Source: Fulvimarina pelagi HTCC2506
GTDB lineage: Bacteria; Pseudomonadota; Alphaproteobacteria; Rhizobiales; Rhizobiaceae
NCBI RefSeq assembly: GCF_000153705.1
Contig: NZ_DS022272.1
Coordinates: 1,619,839-1,683,838 of the forward strand
Direction: 5' to 3'
Length of the DNA: 64,000 bases
Position 1 is the stretch's first letter. Every line of letters begins with the position of its first letter. Both the position numbers and the translations under genes were made by a program. Below, in pieces: positions 8,938 to 17,724 of this stretch. The notes under the pieces were generated by a model. That model saw only the letters and a program-made list of their open reading frames with translations. It had not been told where the DNA came from and made no database searches.

Positions 8938-10025
8938 AAAGTCAGGCCAGTGCGAGCGCGACCCATGTGATCGCGCCCAATTTCAAGCGGCGTCTCTCCG
9001 GCGTGACGTCGACTATCGTTCAACTCTTGCCGCTACAGGTAAAACGCATCGCGATTGCCTCCATGGGGCCTGACGTCCTGCCCGAGGCCGTGCCGCGGCT
9101 TGCGTGGTTGTCCCTCCCCACGCTCTGGAGAAAACCGCGAGAAAAGCCGTTCCGCATCTGGCACGCGCGTCGGAATACCGAGATGTTGCCCGGTATTATC
9201 ATGCGCGATGTCTTGCGCATGCCGCTTAGGCTCGTCTTCACGTCGGCCGCTCAGAGAGAGCATTCTGCCTACACACGCTTTCTGATAAATCGGATGGACC
9301 GCGTCATCGCGACTTCTACGAGGAGTGGCTCCTTCCTCAAGGTTCCGCATCGGGTCATCATGCATGGCATCGATTGCGACCGCTTCTCGCCGGACGGGCC
9401 GATGCCGGCTCTTGAGCCGAATCTTGCGGGCAGGAAGATCGTCGGCTGCTCCGGTCGGATCCGGCATCAGAAGGGCACGGACATCTTCGTCGATGCAATG
9501 ATCGCGGTGTTGAAGGACAGGCCAGACTGGGTAGCCGTGATGACGGGGCGCACAACGAGCGAGCACGCAGATTTCGCGCGCCGATTGCGTGACCGGATCG
9601 ACAAGGCAGGAATGACCGACCGCATTCTTCTCGTCGGCGAGGTCGAGGACATAGCGCCATGGTTTCGGCGCTTCGATCTCTATGTCGCTCCACCCCGCAA
9701 CGAGGGCTTCGGACTGACGCCGCTAGAAGCGATGGCGAGCGGAACGCCCGTCGTTGCGACCGATGCCGGCGCGTTCCGCGAGTTGATCGTCGAAGGGAAA
9801 ACCGGGACGGTGGTCGACAGTTTTTCGAGCGAAGCGATTGCCGCAGCGGTTGCTTTGTACATGGACGACGACTCAAAGCGTCGAGCCGCCTCAAAAGCCG
9901 CCCTCGCCCACGTTCGCACGTATTTTCCGCTGGAACGGGAAGCGGGCGAAATCGAAACGGTCTATGAAGAACTCTGGTCCGGCGCGAATTCCGACAGGTC
10001 GACGCGCGGCTCGCGGAATTCGTAG
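8934..10025 (+). CDS. lpcC: LPS core mannosyltransferase (LpcC-like, GT4)
   Basis: A 363-residue GT-B glycosyltransferase of family 4 acting at the cytoplasmic face of the inner membrane in LPS core assembly. The N-terminus (VIAPNFKRRLSGVTSTIVQL) and the WHARRNTEMLPGIIMRDVLRM segment are hallmarks of rhizobial LpcC, which adds mannose to the inner core. The C-terminal donor domain has GRIRHQKGTD and the EX7E-type motif in NEGFGLTPLEAMASGTPVVA. A stop codon at 8886 excludes any earlier start, leaving the TTG at 8934. Its 3' end overlaps the convergent GT25 gene by 64 bases. Confidence 0.85.
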   Translation: MKSQASASATHVIAPNFKRRLSGVTSTIVQLLPLQVKRIAIASMGPDVLPEAVPRLAWLSLPTLWRKPREKPFRIWHARRNTEMLPGIIMRDVLRMPLRLVFTSAAQREHSAYTRFLINRMDRVIATSTRSGSFLKVPHRVIMHGIDCDRFSPDGPMPALEPNLAGRKIVGCSGRIRHQKGTDIFVDAMIAVLKDRPDWVAVMTGRTTSEHADFARRLRDRIDKAGMTDRILLVGEVEDIAPWFRRFDLYVAPPRNEGFGLTPLEAMASGTPVVATDAGAFRELIVEGKTGTVVDSFSSEAIAAAVALYMDDDSKRRAASKAALAHVRTYFPLEREAGEIETVYEELWSGANSDRSTRGSRNS

Positions 10026-10747
10026 AACGTACCGCGGCCCACATGCAGCGGTACCAGCCTGAGCTGGGTCAGTGTCCGGCGCCAGCCATAGACCCAGTTG
10101 TCCGACGTCGGCGCGAGCCGGCCGCGGGGTTCATGGATCTGCGTCACTGTTGCAACGCCCGGATCGATCCCTTTCGCCGATAGAACCTCAGCCTGCACGG
10201 CGAGCGCCGGCTCTACCTGTGTCATCTCCAAACGGCCGCTGGCGTAGAGAAAGGCATCTGCCGGGGCGGCATGGTTTTCGATCGCAGCCAGCGCCTTACG
10301 GGCACCGTCCGGTGACAAAAGATAGGCTGCAGCACCCGCCTTGTCGCGCGCGATGTCCGACATCCTCCCATCGCTGGCGTAGCGCCGGAAGAACTTCCGA
10401 CGCGCGAAATATTCCAGATTGATCAGGTCGTAGGCGGGCAATGGCTCTCGCAGAAATTCGGGTAGACGGGGCGAAAGCACCGCATCATCCTCGAAGATAG
10501 CGAGCGGTGCATCGTCGTCGGCGACTTTCTGCCAAAGGCTTGCATGCGAGAGCAGTACTGCGACCTCGACGCGCGTCATCGGGCGCTCCCAGAGCCCTGC
10601 CAACGCAGTAAAACGGGTCTCGTCCACATCCTCGGCGCTCAATGCGGAAAAACGCGAGAGCCTCAGTCCCAGCCGCTCGGCCTGCCGCTCCATGAAATCG
10701 CGGCGCTCCCGCGCCCGATCGAGATTGATGTAATAGGCCGGTACCAC
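9962..10747 (-). CDS. Glycosyltransferase family 25 protein
   Basis: A 261-residue protein that opens with the family 25 signature YYINLDRARERRDFM and carries IFEDDAVL near residue 87, the acidic metal- and donor-binding motif. GT25 enzymes (LOB1/LgtB type) typically add galactose or glucose in the LPS outer core, so together with the LpcC-like gene it probably works in LPS synthesis. The last 64 bases overlap the 3' end of that gene on the other strand. It starts 7 bases downstream of the first TrkH gene's stop on the same strand, so it is probably cotranscribed with trkH. The exact sugar is unknown. Confidence 0.85.
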   Translation of the reverse strand: MVPAYYINLDRARERRDFMERQAERLGLRLSRFSALSAEDVDETRFTALAGLWERPMTRVEVAVLLSHASLWQKVADDDAPLAIFEDDAVLSPRLPEFLREPLPAYDLINLEYFARRKFFRRYASDGRMSDIARDKAGAAAYLLSPDGARKALAAIENHAAPADAFLYASGRLEMTQVEPALAVQAEVLSAKGIDPGVATVTQIHEPRGRLAPTSDNWVYGWRRTLTQLRLVPLHVGRGTFYEFREPRVDLSEFAPDQSSS

Positions 10748-10753
10748 CTCGCC

Positions 10754-12235
10754 TCAATCCTTCCAGGTGGCAGGGAAAAGCAGGATCAGAACGGTTACGA
10801 GTTCCAGGCGCCCCAAAAGCATCGTCGCAGAGAGAACCCAGAGCGCACCATCCGGCAGGGAAGAGAAGTTACCGGCCGGGCCGATGATCTGGCCGAAACC
10901 CGGACCGACATTGGCAAGCGCAGTCAGTGTGCCGGAAAATGCGGTGATCAGATCGAGCCCGTACATCGAGAGGATTACGGTGCCGAGCAATAGCGTGCCG
11001 AAGAACAGGAAAAAGTAGATGGTTACCGTCTGTATGCCGTCCGGTGCGATCTCGTTGTTTCCATAGCGCATGCGTATGACCGCATGAGGCCGCACAAGCC
11101 GGCGAAAATTCGCCTCGACGACTTGGTAGAGGATGTAAAGACGGTTCGCCTTGATGCCGCCCGTTGTCGAACCCGCACAACCGCCGAGGAAAGTGGCGAG
11201 GAAGAACACGCCGATCGCCGCGTTCGACCAGAGCGTATAGTCCTCCGAGGCATAGCCCGTCGTCGTAACGATCGAGACCAGGTTGAAGGCAGAGGAAACA
11301 AGCGCCTCCTCGAATGGCGTGCCGTTGATCATTCGCCGCGAGATCGCGATCGTCAGACTGAGAACAAGGCAGAGTGACAGGAACACCTTGATCTGCGGAT
11401 CGCGCCAGAGCTGGAACCGGCGCGGCAGGAAGGCCCGGATGTAGATGATGAACGGCATCGCGCCGAGGATCATGAAAATGGTGGAGGCGGCGAGAATCCG
11501 ATTGTCCTCGAAAAAACCCATCGAGGCGTCGTGTGTAGAAAAGCCGGCCGTCGCAAGCGTCGTCATGGCGTGGTTGACGGCATCGAAGAAAGTCATGCCA
11601 AGGCCGGTATAGACCACAGTGCAGAGGACGGTCAGAACCACATAGGCGGCAACAAGACCGCCGGAGAGCTGGTTGATCCGGGGTAGGACTTTGTCCGACT
11701 TGTCCGAGCTTTCCATATGGAAGAGGGCCATGCCGCCCGTCCTGAGCGCCGGTAGGATCAGCAGTGCCATGCCGATGATGCCGATGCCACCAATCCACTG
11801 AAGCAGCGAACGCCACATCAGGATGCCGCGCGGCAGCGCGTCCAGACCGGATATTACGGTCGATCCGGTCGCCGTAATTCCCGACATCGACTCAAAGAAC
11901 GCCCCCGCCAGCGTCAGCTCGAACGAGGCGACGTAAAGCGGTACGGTGCCGACGACTGCACCAAATATCCAGACTGATGTCACGATGAGAAAGCCAAGGC
12001 GCTGGGTAAAGCGTGGCCGGTCGCCACGGGTCGCGACGAAAATGAGCGCGCAGATCATGCCGATCAAAGCGCTCGAACCGACGAAGACCTTCCAGTCCTG
12101 ATTGCCGTCCGCGATGTCGACGAGCGCGGGTATGAGCATAGCGCCCGCAAGAGCCAGCCCGAAACTCGACGTCACATTGGCGATCGTCCTGAAAATGGCC
12201 GGCTCCCCCAAGAACCACCCGCCAATATTCGTCAT
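10754..12235 (-). CDS. TrkH-family potassium uptake channel, copy A
   Basis: A 493-residue inner-membrane potassium translocation subunit with the four pore-loop layout of TrkH: filter segments SGITATGST, TTLATAGFSTH, TTTGYASEDYT and NVGPGFGQ. It needs a cytoplasmic TrkA-type regulator, which is not in this window. I start it at the ATG giving MTNIGGWFLGEPAIF; the frame stays open 26 codons further but that extension is unlike the family. It is the downstream member of a tandem pair with the gene at 12356-13861, from which it differs in the first two filter loops. The GT25 gene follows 6 bases on. Confidence 0.93.
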   Translation of the reverse strand: MTNIGGWFLGEPAIFRTIANVTSSFGLALAGAMLIPALVDIADGNQDWKVFVGSSALIGMICALIFVATRGDRPRFTQRLGFLIVTSVWIFGAVVGTVPLYVASFELTLAGAFFESMSGITATGSTVISGLDALPRGILMWRSLLQWIGGIGIIGMALLILPALRTGGMALFHMESSDKSDKVLPRINQLSGGLVAAYVVLTVLCTVVYTGLGMTFFDAVNHAMTTLATAGFSTHDASMGFFEDNRILAASTIFMILGAMPFIIYIRAFLPRRFQLWRDPQIKVFLSLCLVLSLTIAISRRMINGTPFEEALVSSAFNLVSIVTTTGYASEDYTLWSNAAIGVFFLATFLGGCAGSTTGGIKANRLYILYQVVEANFRRLVRPHAVIRMRYGNNEIAPDGIQTVTIYFFLFFGTLLLGTVILSMYGLDLITAFSGTLTALANVGPGFGQIIGPAGNFSSLPDGALWVLSATMLLGRLELVTVLILLFPATWKD

Positions 12236-12355
12236 TGGGCCGGGACAGGATCGGAGCCCTTCGGATACAGACTGCAGCGGACACCGGCAACGGCGCACGA
12301 TCTTGCGAGGCACTGCATGTTGCCGGGCTGCATCCCTCGTTATCCATAGACTGTT

Positions 12356-13861
12356 TCAGTCGGTCCAAGTCGGGGGATAGAAAAGGATCAGCACGGTGAC
12401 GAGTTCGAGCCGGCCGAGAAGCATCGTCGCGGAGAGAATCCAGAGAGCTCCATCCGGGAGGGATGAGAAGTTGCCGGCGGGGCCGATTGTCTGACCGAAG
12501 CCGGGCCCGACATTGGCGAGCGCCGTGAGTGTTCCGGAAAATGCGGTCTCGAAGTCGAGGCCGAACAGGCTCAGCGCCACTGTTCCCAGAAGCAGCGTAC
12601 CGAAGAATAGGAAGAAGAAAATGGTGACGGTCTGCACGCCCTCCGGTGGGATCGGATTCTGTCCGTACTTGAACTGGATCACAGCATGCGGCCGCACCAA
12701 ACGCCGAAAGTTCGCGCCCACAAGCTTGTAAAGGATGTAGAGACGGTTCGCCTTAATGCCGCCAGACGTCGAGCCTGCGCAACCACCTAGGAAGGTTGCG
12801 AAGATGAAGATGCCAAGCGCGGCGTTCGACCAGAGCGTATAGTCGTCCGAGGCGTAGCCGGTCGTCGTGATGATCGAGACGAGGTTGAAGGCCGAGGAGA
12901 CGAACGCCTCCTCGATCGAACTGGCATTATAGACGCGGCGCGTGATGGCGATCGCCAAGGTCAGTGTCACGCAGATCGCGAAGAAGACGCCGATCTGCGG
13001 ATCGCTCCATAGCTGGAACCGGCGCGGCAGGAAGGCTCGAATATAAAGAACGAAAGGGAGCGCCCCCAGCACCATGAAGATCGTAGCGACGATCAGAATT
13101 CGGTCGTCCTCGAAATACCCCATAGAGGCGTCGTGCGTGGAATAACCGCCCGTCGAGAGGGTGGTCATGGCGTGGTTGATTGCATCGAAGAAGCTCATGC
13201 CGAGACCGGTATAGGCGATCGAGCACAGGAGCGTCAGGACAACATACGCCGCGACCAGTCCACCGGAGAGCTGACCGACTCGGGGTAACACCTTGTCCGA
13301 CTTATCGGAACTTTCCATGTGAAAAAGCGCCATGCCGCCTGTTCGCAGCGCCGGCAGCACAAGCAATGCCATGCCAATGATGCCTATGCCGCCGAGCCAC
13401 TGCAGCAGCGAACGCCACATCAGCACTCCCCGCGGCATCGCATCGAGGCCGGACAGGACCGTGGAACCCGTCGTCGTCAGGCCCGACATCGACTCGAAGA
13501 AGGCTCCGGCGTAAGTCACGCTGACGGACGAGACATAAAGCGGCACAGCGCCGATGATCGCGCCCACGATCCAGACCGACGTCACGATGAGAAAGCCCAG
13601 GCGCTGGGTGAAGCGCGGTCGGTCGCCACGCGTTGCCGCCGAAACGAGAGCACAAAGGACCCCGATGAGGGCGCCTGAGCCGACGAAGACTTTCCAGTCC
13701 TGATTATGATCGGAAATGTCGACAAGGGCGGGAATCAGCATAGCGCCGGCAAGCGCGAGGCCGAAATTCGACGTAACGTGCGCAATCGTTCTGAAAATGT
13801 GAGATGTCCCTAGATATCGTGGTCCGCCCCGTGACCCCGATTGTGCGGTGCGCTCAGACAT
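12356..13861 (-). CDS. TrkH-family potassium uptake channel, copy B
   Basis: A 501-residue TrkH paralogue of copy A, alike over nearly its whole length (for example DNQDWKVFVGS-type and FSGTLTALANVGPGFGQ segments), so it arose by tandem duplication. Filter segments are SGLTTTGST, TTLSTGGYSTH, TTTGYASDDYT and NVGPGFGQ, closer to the canonical TTG / TGG pattern than copy A. It acts in the inner membrane with a TrkA regulator encoded elsewhere. The N-terminus (MSERTAQSGSRGG) is polar and has no clear Shine-Dalgarno, so the start could lie slightly downstream. It is divergent from trxB, separated by about 150 bases. Confidence 0.93.
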   Translation of the reverse strand: MSERTAQSGSRGGPRYLGTSHIFRTIAHVTSNFGLALAGAMLIPALVDISDHNQDWKVFVGSGALIGVLCALVSAATRGDRPRFTQRLGFLIVTSVWIVGAIIGAVPLYVSSVSVTYAGAFFESMSGLTTTGSTVLSGLDAMPRGVLMWRSLLQWLGGIGIIGMALLVLPALRTGGMALFHMESSDKSDKVLPRVGQLSGGLVAAYVVLTLLCSIAYTGLGMSFFDAINHAMTTLSTGGYSTHDASMGYFEDDRILIVATIFMVLGALPFVLYIRAFLPRRFQLWSDPQIGVFFAICVTLTLAIAITRRVYNASSIEEAFVSSAFNLVSIITTTGYASDDYTLWSNAALGIFIFATFLGGCAGSTSGGIKANRLYILYKLVGANFRRLVRPHAVIQFKYGQNPIPPEGVQTVTIFFFLFFGTLLLGTVALSLFGLDFETAFSGTLTALANVGPGFGQTIGPAGNFSSLPDGALWILSATMLLGRLELVTVLILFYPPTWTD

Positions 13862-14009
13862 TTACAGCGCCGAGGATCGTCCCGCAACGCTACATCTCTG
13901 CGAGTGTGAGACGGTGTGTGTTGCGAGGTCCGAACGGCTCACTTATTGAACAGCGAGCGGCCGTCGACCATCTCCCGGCGGCAGACGACAGTGATCGAAA
14001 GAGCGTGTC

Positions 14010-14981
14010 ATGACCGAACGGCATACGGAAGTTCTCATCCTGGGATCAGGCCCGGCCGGCTACACGGCGGCTATCTACGCCGCGCGAGCGATGCTGAAAC
14101 CGGTGATCATTTCCGGCTTGCAGGAAGGCGGCCAGCTGACCATCACGTCGGATGTCGAGAATTATCCCGGCTATGCCGACCCCGTGCAGGGCCCGTGGAT
14201 GATGGAGCAGATGAAAGCGCAGGCGGTGAATGTCGGTTCGGAGATCGTCAACGATCTCATCGTCGAAGCCGACCTTGATAGTCGTCCATTCCGGCTGACC
14301 GCTGACTCTGGAACTGTCTATACCTGTGACGCGCTGATCATTGCGACGGGCGCCCAGGCCAAATGGCTCGGCCTCGAAAGCGAGGCAAAGTTCCAGGGGT
14401 ATGGTGTATCGGCCTGCGCAACCTGCGACGGCTTCTTCTACCGCGGCAAGGACGTCGTCGTGGTCGGCGGCGGCAACACGGCCGTCGAGGAGGCACTGTA
14501 CCTGTCGAACATCGCGAAAACCGTGACCCTAGTCCATCGCCGCGACGAGTTGCGTGCCGAGCGGATCCTTCAGGAGCGGCTCTTCGCGCGCGAGAACGTC
14601 AAGCTGCGCTGGAACGGTGAGATCGACGAAATCCTCGGTCAGGACAAGCCGATGCCGTCGGTGACCGGTGTGCGTATCAGGGATACGCGGACCGACGAGA
14701 CCGAAGAGCTTGCGGCAGACGGCGTTTTCATCGCCATCGGTCATGCGCCGGCGGTCGAACTCTTCGAGGGCAAGTTGAAGCAGAAGGCGTCCGGCTATCT
14801 CTGGGTCGAGCCGGGCACGGTGCGCACATCCATCGAGGGAGTATACGCGGCGGGCGACGTCGCCGATGATGTCTGGAGGCAAGCTGTTACAGCCGCTGGC
14901 ATGGGCTGCATGGCGGCCCTGGACGCAGAAAAGTGGCTGCAGACACGAGCGATCGAAGAACAGCGAGCAGCGGCCGAATAA
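14010..14981 (+). CDS. trxB: Thioredoxin-disulfide reductase
   Basis: A 323-residue FAD flavoprotein that passes electrons from NADPH to thioredoxin in the cytoplasm. The FAD-binding GSGPAGYTAAIYAARA motif is at the N-terminus, the redox-active pair is in SACATCDGFFYRG near residue 135, the NADPH-binding GGGNTAVEEALYL follows, and a second FAD motif (GVYAAGDVADD) lies near the end, so all functional parts are present. The next gene on the same strand is an LsrB-type LysR regulator, the same pairing as in Sinorhizobium, where that regulator is tied to redox and envelope control. Confidence 0.96.
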   Translation: MTERHTEVLILGSGPAGYTAAIYAARAMLKPVIISGLQEGGQLTITSDVENYPGYADPVQGPWMMEQMKAQAVNVGSEIVNDLIVEADLDSRPFRLTADSGTVYTCDALIIATGAQAKWLGLESEAKFQGYGVSACATCDGFFYRGKDVVVVGGGNTAVEEALYLSNIAKTVTLVHRRDELRAERILQERLFARENVKLRWNGEIDEILGQDKPMPSVTGVRIRDTRTDETEELAADGVFIAIGHAPAVELFEGKLKQKASGYLWVEPGTVRTSIEGVYAAGDVADDVWRQAVTAAGMGCMAALDAEKWLQTRAIEEQRAAAE

Positions 14982-15003
14982 AATTCGTGAAATGTTTGCG
15001 GAC

Positions 15004-15024
15004 CTGCACTATGTTGCAGTGCAG
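15004..15024. promoter_or_regulatory. Perfect inverted repeat between trxB and the lysR gene
   Basis: CTGCACT and AGTGCAG flank a 7-base spacer, 36 bases before the LysR gene's ATG. No T-tract follows, so it looks more like a protein-binding site than a terminator. A LysR autoregulatory site is the natural guess, although the canonical T-N11-A core is not centred in it. Confidence 0.5.
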
Positions 15025-15060
15025 CAATAATGACGCTTGGCGATAGAACGGACCGTATTC

Positions 15061-15957
15061 ATGGCCCTCGACTGGGATAAGCTGCGCATATTTCACGCGG
15101 CAGCCGAGGCCGGATCCTTTACGCGCGCCTCTGAAAACCTTGGCTTGAGCCAATCGGCGATCAGCAGACAGGTTGCCGCGCTCGAGAGTGAAGTCGGGGT
15201 GCCGCTTTTTCACAGGCACGCCAGGGGGCTGATCCTCTCTGAACAGGGCGAGATGCTGTTCCAGACGGCAAACGACGTGCTGCAGCGGCTCGAAGCCGTG
15301 CGCATGCAGCTGACCGAAACGAAAGAGAGGCCGAGCGGAAAGCTGCGTGTGACGACCACCGTTGGCCTCGGCTCTGGCTGGCTGACGGAACGTTCCAAAG
15401 AATTTCTCGAACTCTATCCGGACATCGAGCTTCAGCTGATGTTTGACAATGAAGAGATCGACCTGACGATGCGGCGTGCCGATGCCGCGATCCGCCTCCG
15501 CCAGCCGCAGCAGCCGGACCTTATCCAGCGACGACTGTTCACGGTGCATCTCCACGTCTACGCCGCGCCGGGCTACATCACGCGCTTCGGCACGCCCGAG
15601 ACGATCGACGATCTGGATCATCACCGCATCATCACCTTCGGCGAACCGGCGCCGCCCTATCTCCGGAACCTCAATACGCTGGAGACGGTCGGCATCGATA
15701 ACGGCCATCCGCGTTCGCCGATCCTCCAGATCAACAACCTCATCGCCATCCGCTCGGCAATCGAGAGTGGGATCGGGCTTGGTCTCCTGCCGGACTACAT
15801 GATCGACCAGCGTACCAAGCTCGTGCAGATCCTGCCGGAAATCGAGATGCCGACCTTCGACACATATCTCTGCTATCCCGAGGAACTGAGGAATTCGGCG
15901 AAGCTGCGGGTCTTCCGGGATTTCCTGATCTCGAAGGCTCGGACCTGGACGTTCTGA
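15061..15957 (+). CDS. lsrB: LysR-family regulator, LsrB/VtlR type
   Basis: A 298-residue LysR protein: winged helix-turn-helix at residues 1-60 (MALDWDKLRIFHAAAEAGSF, then LGLSQSAISRQVAALE), linker helix, and a substrate-binding domain from about 90. The N-terminus, the RLRQPQQPDLIQR stretch and the position after trxB match LsrB of Sinorhizobium/Agrobacterium and VtlR of Brucella, which control LPS or oxidative-stress genes and a small RNA (AbcR2). I see only one cysteine (in YLCYPEEL near residue 275), so thiol sensing would have to rely on that residue. The ATG at 15061 is preferred over an open GTG/ATG frame from 15037. Confidence 0.85.
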   Translation: MALDWDKLRIFHAAAEAGSFTRASENLGLSQSAISRQVAALESEVGVPLFHRHARGLILSEQGEMLFQTANDVLQRLEAVRMQLTETKERPSGKLRVTTTVGLGSGWLTERSKEFLELYPDIELQLMFDNEEIDLTMRRADAAIRLRQPQQPDLIQRRLFTVHLHVYAAPGYITRFGTPETIDDLDHHRIITFGEPAPPYLRNLNTLETVGIDNGHPRSPILQINNLIAIRSAIESGIGLGLLPDYMIDQRTKLVQILPEIEMPTFDTYLCYPEELRNSAKLRVFRDFLISKARTWTF

Positions 15958-16102
15958 CACCCGCCCTAAGAGAAGTCGAAGCGGCGGTTAGAAAAAGGAC
16001 GTCTGCCACCCAGCGTGCGCGTGTCGGATATGGCGTGAGGCGTTTAAACTCCGTTGCTGAAGGTTGTCGGAACCTGTTTGAGCAATTGTGCGTCACTCAC
16101 CG

Positions 16103-16963
16103 ATGATATCCAACGATGTTTTCCCGACGATCCGGACCGGCTCGTGCGCCCTTGACGACGTGGGTCTTCCCAAGCGGATTATCGCCATCTCAGACATCCA
16201 CGGAATGTCGGGCCATTTTGACCGTCTCGTCTCAAGCCTGGACGAGATCGAAGAGTTGGAGGATGCAGCCTTCTACATACTCGGCGACATGGTCGACCGA
16301 GGCCCCGACAGCCGCGGCGTGGTCAATCGGGTCATCGCGCTGATGGACCGGCGCAAGGGATCGCTGACCTTCATCGGCAATCACGATATGTGGTTCCTGC
16401 GGTTCCTCCGCGACGAGTTGGATCCTTATGAAATCGACATGTGGCTGACACAGGGCGGCAAGGAGACGCTCGAGAGTTACGGCGCTTCATTGGCTGAAAC
16501 GCTGGCGAGCGCGCGTCGCCTCGTCATCGAGGCTGCACCCGGTCACTGCGCCATGCTTGAGGCTGCCGAGAGTATCGCACTCATCGGCGATTTCGCCTTC
16601 GTTCACGCCGGTGTCGATCCGTTGCGGCCGCTCGATCGCCAGTCACGCGAAGATTGCGCATGGATCCGTAGCCCGTTCATGCGTCACGAGGGTCGGTTGA
16701 GTCATGTCGTCGTGCACGGCCATACGCCTCAGAAGGGCAAGCGTCCGACAATCACGGAAAATCGGATTTCGATCGATACAGGAGCGGTCTATGGCGGGCT
16801 CCTGACCGCAGCCATTATCGATCGCGAACATCGGAGACTTGATTTCGTGGCGACGGATGGGGGCTCCATCGCACGAAGCGATCCACATCGGCTCGATCGC
16901 GGCTTCGGCACGGCCTTGGAAGATTTTACCGTGAACCAGTTCGTGGGCAAGCGCTTCGCCTGA
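16103..16963 (+). CDS. PPP-type metallophosphoesterase (serine/threonine phosphatase-like)
   Basis: A 286-residue calcineurin-like phosphoesterase with all PPP motifs in order: ISDIHG near residue 30, GDMVDRGPDSRG near 60, GNHDMW near 90, FVHAGVDP near 165 and VHGHTPQ near 205. These supply the two-metal site of bacterial protein phosphatases and ApaH-like hydrolases; whether the substrate is a phosphoprotein or a nucleotide is not clear. No signal peptide, so cytoplasmic. Neither the ATG nor a GTG five codons earlier (16088) has a good ribosome site. A strong hairpin follows the stop. Confidence 0.88.
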   Translation: MISNDVFPTIRTGSCALDDVGLPKRIIAISDIHGMSGHFDRLVSSLDEIEELEDAAFYILGDMVDRGPDSRGVVNRVIALMDRRKGSLTFIGNHDMWFLRFLRDELDPYEIDMWLTQGGKETLESYGASLAETLASARRLVIEAAPGHCAMLEAAESIALIGDFAFVHAGVDPLRPLDRQSREDCAWIRSPFMRHEGRLSHVVVHGHTPQKGKRPTITENRISIDTGAVYGGLLTAAIIDREHRRLDFVATDGGSIARSDPHRLDRGFGTALEDFTVNQFVGKRFA

Positions 16964-16964
16964 G

Positions 16965-17005
16965 ACGACGAAGGCCCGCATTCGTCACAATGCAGGCCTT
17001 GTCGT
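16965..17005. terminator. Bidirectional terminator between phosphatase and SRPBCC genes
   Basis: Arms ACGACGAAGGCCCGCATT and AATGCAGGCCTTGTCGT form a long stem with one bulge and one wobble around a 6-base loop, starting right after the phosphatase stop and ending 23 bases from the convergent gene's stop. The plus-strand tail is TCTTCC, so it is a moderate terminator in that direction. Confidence 0.7.
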
Positions 17006-17027
17006 TCTTCCGAGATTCAGAACGCAG

Positions 17028-17513
17028 TCACATCGCGGCGGCTTTCTCCGCGATCGAAGCGAGACCGGCGTCGTAAATGCCGCCGATCGCGCCGGTCGCG
17101 TCCTCGTCGGTCGCCCCTTCGGCTGCATCGAAGGTTCCGGACCAGGACAGGGTCGACATCTCGCCCTCTCCCAAGACGGAAATCGTAGACTCATAGTTCG
17201 CGACCGGCAGAGGGCTCTCGAGGATCCGGTAGGTGTATGACATCGCCTCGTCATCGCGCGCGATCAGTTCCTCAAGGATCGAACCGCCGCCTTCCAGGGA
17301 CAGTGTGCGTTGCGTCGCACCGTCGGCATCGCTTTCTTCGCATGAGGCGACCGCGGGGTGCCAATCGGCGATGGCGCAGAAATCGCCGACGGTCGACCAG
17401 ACCTTGTCGGGCGTGGCGTTCACTTCGGTTTCCTTCGCAACGTCAAGCGCAAAGGCCGGCGTCGCCATAAGGACTATGGTGGCTAGAGGTGCGGCAATCT
17501 TCAGGGCTGTCAT
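17028..17513 (-). CDS. Exported SRPBCC/Bet v1-fold protein
   Basis: A 161-residue protein with a signal peptide (MTALKIAAPLATIVLMATPAFA) followed by a START/SRPBCC-like domain: KVWSTVGDFCAIADWHPAV near 37-55 is the typical first helix-turn, and the terminal helix (GIYDAGLASIAEKAA) closes the hydrophobic pocket. Such proteins bind lipids or other hydrophobic ligands; a periplasmic example suggests ligand carriage, but the ligand is unknown. Two cysteines (near 45 and 58) could form a disulfide in the periplasm. GGAGG lies nine bases before the ATG. It stands at the edge of a cluster of small exported proteins. Confidence 0.82.
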   Translation of the reverse strand: MTALKIAAPLATIVLMATPAFALDVAKETEVNATPDKVWSTVGDFCAIADWHPAVASCEESDADGATQRTLSLEGGGSILEELIARDDEAMSYTYRILESPLPVANYESTISVLGEGEMSTLSWSGTFDAAEGATDEDATGAIGGIYDAGLASIAEKAAAM

Positions 17514-17660
17514 ACTTCATTTCCTCCAAAACAAGCGGACGCCCCGCCGGACTAGATATCTGACGAGACCGCTCCGCGAAGGCAGGGTGGAACAGTTGAG
17601 GTCGACGGCAATAGGTCGGTGGTCCAAGTGACGTCGATGACCGAGCGTGGTCGACACAAA

Positions 17661-17712
17661 AAAGGCCCCGGCACTATGCCGGGGCCTTTCGATACGCTGA
17701 TTAGCACGTATC
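17661..17712 (-). terminator. Strong intrinsic terminator of the VPGS repeat protein
   Basis: On the minus strand a perfect 13-pair stem (17677-17689 with 17661-17673, 3-base loop) is followed by seven T residues, a textbook intrinsic terminator. A smaller GATACG / CGTATC stem at 17691-17712 precedes it, so the transcript would end in tandem hairpins 12 bases after the stop codon. Confidence 0.88.
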
Positions 17713-17724
17713 ACCGTCAGGTCG

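Noticed and set aside
17691-17712. GATACG/CGTATC stem considered as an independent element
   Set aside because: It sits directly beside the strong terminator and is better read as part of the same 3' end.
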